Shown here piece by piece: positions 59,013 to 64,000 of a stretch of DNA of 64,000 bases (positions are counted from its first letter, which is position 1; each line of letters begins with the position of its first letter). Below the pieces are notes generated by a model. That model had not been told where the DNA came from. It saw nothing but the letters and a program-made list of their open reading frames with translations, and made no database searches. Origin of the DNA: Brachyhypopomus gauderio (Eukaryota > Chordata > Actinopteri > Gymnotiformes > Hypopomidae); the NCBI RefSeq assembly GCF_052324685.1, contig NC_135223.1, positions 18,008,122 through 18,072,121 of the forward strand, written 5' to 3'. The translations under genes and the position numbers were made by a program.

Positions 59013-59889
59013 CAACCCTCAAAAACACCACAAATGCAATCCCCACAAATCCCCACTGTTGCTACAGATATCTGATCTGTACATACATTAAACACTTACT
59101 GAGTCATGTAGTGAACAAAGGTTCTAGATGGAAAGATAAGAGGTTTGATCCACTTAAATTGGTAAATCTGGGGAGCCCTAATACTAAATTAGTCCAGCTA
59201 TAGTTTAAGGAGTCTTTTGTTCAAATACACCTGGCCATCAGTTCAGTACCTGGGCTAGTGGATGTTTTAGACCAGGTTAATAAATAAATTGTACTGGACT
59301 TCCAGGATCAACTGGACCTCCATATGTTAAAAACCTAAATAATTAAAACAATAATTAAAAATGTAATAATAATAAAAAATAACTTAATTAAAAAAATTAA
59401 CAAATTTTATTTCATTAATTTATTAACCACAAATAATAACAGTGAAAACGTACGTGAGTACTGGTTTTTGTTCATGCGTTTTGTAATTCATGCTCCTTCT
59501 GTCCTTAATGTTAGCCTTTCATGTCACCTTTGTTCTTTGTGTTGAGTTCTGTCGTTTGTATGTTAGTTGTTATATTAAAACTCCTAAAAATCTGCACCTG
59601 CGTCCTACCTGCTCAGCCCATGCGTTACACTGAACTGCTTCCATACTTCCCCCTCCCCCACATATGCACGAGCACATACATCTCTCTCATACCCACTCCA
59701 CACAGTCACACACATATACACCACACACACATACACACACACACACATATACATCTCTCTCTCATACACCCCCCCCCCACATACACACATATGTGCATCT
59801 CTCAGACCCATCAGATACATACCTAAAGAGGTGTTGTCATACACACCATACACCCTGTACACCTTCATGCACACAACATATGCATCATA
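59013..59889. other. AT-rich spacer with a CA-rich patch
   Basis: 59330-59440 is nearly pure A/T. 59640-59815 is an irregular CACA/ATACAC-rich block that keeps long frames open by composition. No gene recognised. Confidence 0.5.
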
Positions 59890-60079
59890 TAAACCAGATT
59901 CCAAAAAAGTTGGGACACTAAACAAATTGTGAATAAAAACTGAATGCAATGATGTGGAGATGGCAAATGTCAATATTGTATTCATAATAGAACATAGATG
60001 ACAGAGCAAAAGTTTAATCTGAGTAAATGTAACATTTTAAAGGATTATGTTGATTCAAAATTTCACAGTGTCAACAAAT

Positions 60080-61170
60080 TAGGGCTGAACGATTTTGGAA
60101 AATAATCTAATTGCAATTTTTTATCTATAAATTGCGATTGCGATTTAAAATCGCGATTTTTTCCCATTGTTCCACTTCAGGAAACTCTGTTTAGGCATTT
60201 TTTATACAGCTCAGATACAGGGTTGCAGGGGGGGGGGGGTGTAAAATGGACTAAATTTAAGTATTATTATTATATCGTGATCGATCGATCGCCTGTGGTT
60301 GGCGCCAGAGCGAACTACTAATTTTTTAGTCTAAGACGCTCAATGCGTGAGAGTTGGCAGCCCTGCAGGTATAGCAACTTGGCTAAAATATGTGCGTGAG
60401 GGCGTTTGGTAGCGCATATCCAGTGTGTTTAACAAAGCCATGAAGCCGGGCTTGTTCACTATATTAACGGGCATCATGTCTTTCACTATGAACTCTGTTA
60501 CTGCCCGAGTTATTTCAGCGTGCCGCTTCGAATTACATCCATAAGGAGTTACACTTTCAAACGGTTCGGTCAGTGAACCCTGTCTGCTGGACCGGTCAAA
60601 CTATCTGCGCTTTCGCGATTCATCCTGCTTTAAATCTTATTGCGCCTATATGCGTGATTTTACGGTATTTCGCTGCTCACCGCATACTAAAGCTGTATAA
60701 GCGCAGAGAAACACTTTGGCGTATTTGAAGATGCAGCACTGGTCGTTGGCGTTTTAGCCTTACAAATATCATACGAGGCTTTGTGGTGTTTTTTTAATGC
60801 TGAAGGTTTGTAGTGTTTCCTCGCGTCGTAGCAACAGTAGCAAGGCACGTTTTGCAGGGTACCTGACGTTGAGCAGCATCTTTTTAAAAGCCAAAGTAAT
60901 TTCACACAACTTATGTGCTGCCCCTCTTTGGTATTAGACTTTCAGTTGTGTCAGCTTCTGTCGAGCCTGAAGCCATTGTGCAACAAGTTAAAGTGCGCTG
61001 TGTTAACTTCACTTCTCCACCTCCCTGCCTCCTGCGGTTTGCTCCGTTCGTCCTCGGCTCGGCTCGCTCCCAAGTCACGTGACCAGTTTAAATCGCAGCC
61101 TGTGCTATTAGACAATCGCGTTTTTTAAAATCGCGAAATTATCGCAAATGCAATTAATCGTTCAGCCCTA
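60080..61170. mobile_element. Non-autonomous hAT element, copy 2
   Basis: The same family as copy 1 at 22095-24050, with TAGGGCTGAACGATT/AATCGTTCAGCCCTA ends. The exact 8-bp target duplication CAACAAAT lies at 60072-60079 and 61171-61178. It is 1091 bp long with a minus-strand BED zinc-finger remnant near 60.8-60.9 kb. It sits inside the Tc1-like element and is therefore younger than it. Confidence 0.95.
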
Positions 61171-62589
61171 CAACAAATCCCAAAAAAGTTGAGACAAGTA
61201 GCAATAAGTGGCTGGAAAAAGGAAATTGAGCATATAACGAACAGCTGAAAGACCAATTAACACTAATTAGGTCAATTGACAACATGATTGGGTATAAAAA
61301 GAGCTTCTCAGAGTGTCAGTGTCCCACTGAAGCCAAGATGGTAAGAGGATCACCAATTCCACCATTGTTGCGCAAAAAGATGATCATTTTCAGTTATCAT
61401 CATCAACCGTGCATAACCATTAAAAAATTCAGAGAATCTGGACCAATCTCTGTGCGTAAGAGTCAAGGCCGTAAAACTCTATTGGATACTCATGATCTCC
61501 GGGCCCATGTCACTGCACCTCAAACAGGAACGCCACTGTCAAGGAAAACACAGAATGGGCTCAGGAATACTTCCAGAAAGCATTGTCAGTGAACACAATC
61601 CACCGTGCGATCCGCTGTTGCCAGCTGAAATTTTACAGTGCAAAGAGGAAGCCATTTCTAAGAAAGTTCCACAAGCTCAGACGTTTGCACTGGGCCAGGG
61701 GTCATTTAAATGGAGTGTGGCAAAATGGAAGACTGTCCTGTGGTCAGATGAGTCACGATTTAAAGTTCTTTATAGAACACTGGGACGCCATGTCATCCGG
61801 ACCAGAGAGGACAAGGATAACCTTAAAGTTAAAGTTGTTTAAGGATTGTTGTCAAGGATAACTTTAAAGTTGTTATCAACGCTCCGTTCAGAAGCCTTGC
61901 ATCACTGATGGTATGGGGTTGCATGAGTGCTTGTGGCATGGGCAGCTTGCATGTCTGGAAAGGCACCATTAATGCAGAGAACTATGTTCAGGTTCTAGAA
62001 TAACATATGCTCCCATGTAGACGTCATCTCTTTCAGGGAAGACCCTGCATTTTTCAACAAGATAATGCCAGACCATATTCTGCAGCAATCACAACATCAT
62101 GGCTACGTAGGAGAAGCATCCGGGTACTGAAATGGTCGGCCTGCAGTGCAGATCTTTCACCTATAGAGAACATTTGGTGCATCAAAAAGAGGAAGGTGTG
62201 ACAAAGAAGGCCCAAGACGATTGAACAGTTAGAGGCCTGTATTAGACAGGGAGAGCATTCCTATTTCTAAACTTGAGAAACTGGTCCCATCTGTCCCCAG
62301 ACGTCTGTTGAGTGTTGTAAGAAGAACGAGGGATGCCACACAGCGGTAAAAATGGCTTTGTCTCAACTTTTTTTGGTATTTGTTGATGTCATGAAATTTT
62401 GAAACAACATATTTTTCCCTTAAAATGATAAATTCTCATGTATAACATTACCAACCATCAAGACGTTTGGGATTACATAAATTACATAAATAACTCATTT
62501 TAATAAATCTACACCAAGATGGACTTTATCCCTCACATCTTTTCCTTTTCCTTTTTTTCTCTCTCGCTCTTTAAATTGTTGTTGTTGTC

Positions 62590-62800
62590 ATGGTGACCGG
62601 CGTCGGCCAGAGGAGGATGGGTTCCCCCCTGAGTCTTGGTTCCTCTTAAGGTTTCTTCCTCATGCCCTTAGGGAGTTTCCTTGCCACTGTCTCCCTTGGC
62701 TTGCTCACTGGGGGCTTGTAGTCTGAGACTTGTAAAGCTGCTTTGTGACAACAACTGTTGTAGAAAGTGCTATATAAATAAAATTTGATTGATTGATTGA
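62590..62800 (+). mobile_element. Non-LTR retrotransposon 3' tail
   Basis: GGTTCCTCTTAAGGTTTCTT, TTGCCACTGTCTCCCTTGGC, AAAGCTGCTTTGTGACAACA and GTGCTATATAAATAAAATTT followed by (GATT)n are the ubiquitous 3' end of a teleost LINE/SINE family. Only the 3' end is present. Confidence 0.75.
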
Positions 62801-62941
62801 ATTCTCTCAGTTTAAACTTTTGATCTGTAATTTGTGTTCTATTCTGAATAAAATATTAGATGTTGGCACCTCCACATCATTACATTCAGTTTTTATTCAC
62901 AATTTGTTTAGTGTCCCAACTTTTTTGGAATCTAGTTTGTA

Positions 62942-63907
62942 TTTTCTTCAGGAAATGCTAATCTAGTTTTTACTGCAAATTCAACTGCCTTAATTATTCG
63001 TCAATTATTATATCCCAGGTGCATGGCAAGGGCCAATATCAGATGTGAAGTGGATGAAAACATGTGGACAACTGCTGTAGACAGTTTGCATGTAACAAGA
63101 CTGGTTTCCCCCTTGTGTAGCTTTTTGTAAATGTGTATTTTTACACATATGAAACCATGGCTAATTATGCTTACAGTTTTAGTAATAATTTTTGGGTATA
63201 GTAAAATATAACCTGCAAGACTGTTACAGGCTCCTTTTTTGTCTAATCTACATTCCATACAGTACGTTACAGTAATATCACTCGTGTAGACAGCATGTTG
63301 CCAAAAATGCACACATTTGAAAAAAAAAGTCCAAATGAAGCAGATTACAATAAAAATGAACCAATAGATGTTATTGTATAGTATAATGTCTGTGCTGGGA
63401 GAGAGTAAAATATTACATGTAATATTGTTTCTGTAACGCCATCAACTGTTAGTTTTTTAACAGTGGTTGGGCAGTGATTGACTATGTTAATCTCAAATAG
63501 AGAATCTGTGTTAGTGTTTGAAAGAATGATTGGATACTGAACCAGGTTTGCTGTGTTTTAACCAAGTTGGTGTAGGCTATATAGAGATAACTTTGCATTG
63601 TGAAATGCAGAGTTGATTTTTAGTTAAGAAAATGCACTTTTGAACAGGATGTTAACTATTTGGCTATTTGTATGAGATAAATGTGTTGCTGTGTTTAGAG
63701 TTTTGAAAAGGTATCTCAAATATTAGGAAACGCTTGTTAGTTGTAAAAAAACTGTAAGATGGTAATAAATGCACTAGAGGCGGAGAGTTTGAAATGTAGG
63801 CATAAGCACCCTCTAGAGGTTGTTAAAGATATGACATACTCATTGCACGCAAAATAGTTTTCATGTGCTATATATAAAACGAATAAATGATTAAAGTCAG
63901 CTATACT
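62942..63907. other. Non-coding spacer
   Basis: AT-rich sequence; no gene, RNA or defined repeat recognised. Confidence 0.5.
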
Positions 63908-64000
63908 CAGAGGTGGAAAATAACTGATTATATTTACTCGCGTAGGTTAGTTTTTCAGTGAACTTTTAAAAATAGATATTATCTATTTGTACAGCGAACA
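63908..64000 (+). mobile_element. Left end of a hAT-like element, cut by the window edge
   Basis: CAGAGGTGGAAAATAACTGA followed by TTATATTTACTCG resembles the CAGAGGTGGGTA end at 30754. The remainder lies outside the window, so this rests on one terminus. Confidence 0.45.

Larger units (their letters stand above)
59890..62941 (+). mobile_element. Decayed Tc1/mariner transposon with nested insertions
   Basis: Long terminal inverted repeats (AGATTCCAAAAAAGTTGGGA inward through ACACTAAACAAATTGTG) face each other at 59896 and 62932, with TA at each edge. Between 61284 and 62210 lie frameshifted pieces of a Tc1-like transposase, including FQQDNARPYSA and SPIENIW, which surround the second Asp and the Glu of the catalytic triad. 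Several frameshifts and stops break it. A hAT copy (60080-61170) and a retroposon tail (about 62590-62800) sit inside. Confidence 0.9.

Noticed and set aside
59605..60009. 134-codon open frame
   Set aside because: It spans a CA-rich simple-repeat block and the end of a Tc1-like repeat; composition explains it.

Overview
The window is ray-finned fish (teleost) genomic DNA. It has split genes with canonical GT-AG introns, long untranslated regions, dense di- and minisatellites, and hAT and Tc1/mariner debris typical of teleosts. I see no prokaryotic, CRISPR or viral gene content. Exon structures were assembled by hand: in each of the four intact genes every splice phase joins and the coding lengths sum to whole codons.

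Layout. 599-6260 (-): a 16-exon, 610-residue MED1-like Mediator subunit. 6261-6807: a short divergent promoter region and the untranslated first exon of the next gene. 9955-11758 (+): rala, 206 residues, with a long 3' UTR ending at a (TA)n tract near 14.7 kb. 16202-26485 (+): cdk13, 14 coding exons, 1418 residues, with a three-deep transposon nest in intron 10. 27.4-37.2 kb: intergenic, dominated by an onion of repeats at 29.3-33.1 kb. 38998-47188 (-): itgb1, 15 coding exons, 796 residues, plus an alternative beta1D-type last exon at 39459-39536. 47.2-56.2 kb: probable first intron of itgb1, rich in tandem repeats. About 56.2-56.5 kb: GC-rich candidate itgb1 promoter. 58560-59012 (-): a dead three-exon integrin-beta fragment. 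59.9-62.9 kb: a decayed Tc1-like transposon holding a hAT copy. At 63908 another hAT terminus begins and runs off the window.

How the genes relate. CDK13 (with cyclin K) phosphorylates the RNA polymerase II tail, and MED1 is a Mediator subunit, so two transcription genes flank rala. In human the ohnolog pair MED1 and CDK12 also lie divergently side by side. The MED1-like/rala/cdk13 block therefore looks like the sister copy of that ancestral pair. The MED1-like protein keeps the folded N-terminal Med1 region but lacks the long tail carrying the two nuclear-receptor boxes, which makes it the most interesting gene here. itgb1 is an unrelated adhesion-receptor gene; the pseudogene upstream of it suggests a former duplicate.

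No wholly new multi-gene system was found. The strongest leads are the tail-less MED1 paralog, the preserved beta1D exon, the integrin relic, nested hAT elements with intact target-site duplications, a multi-hairpin element at 29.3-33.1 kb, and (CT)n microsatellites serving as polypyrimidine tracts in two genes.
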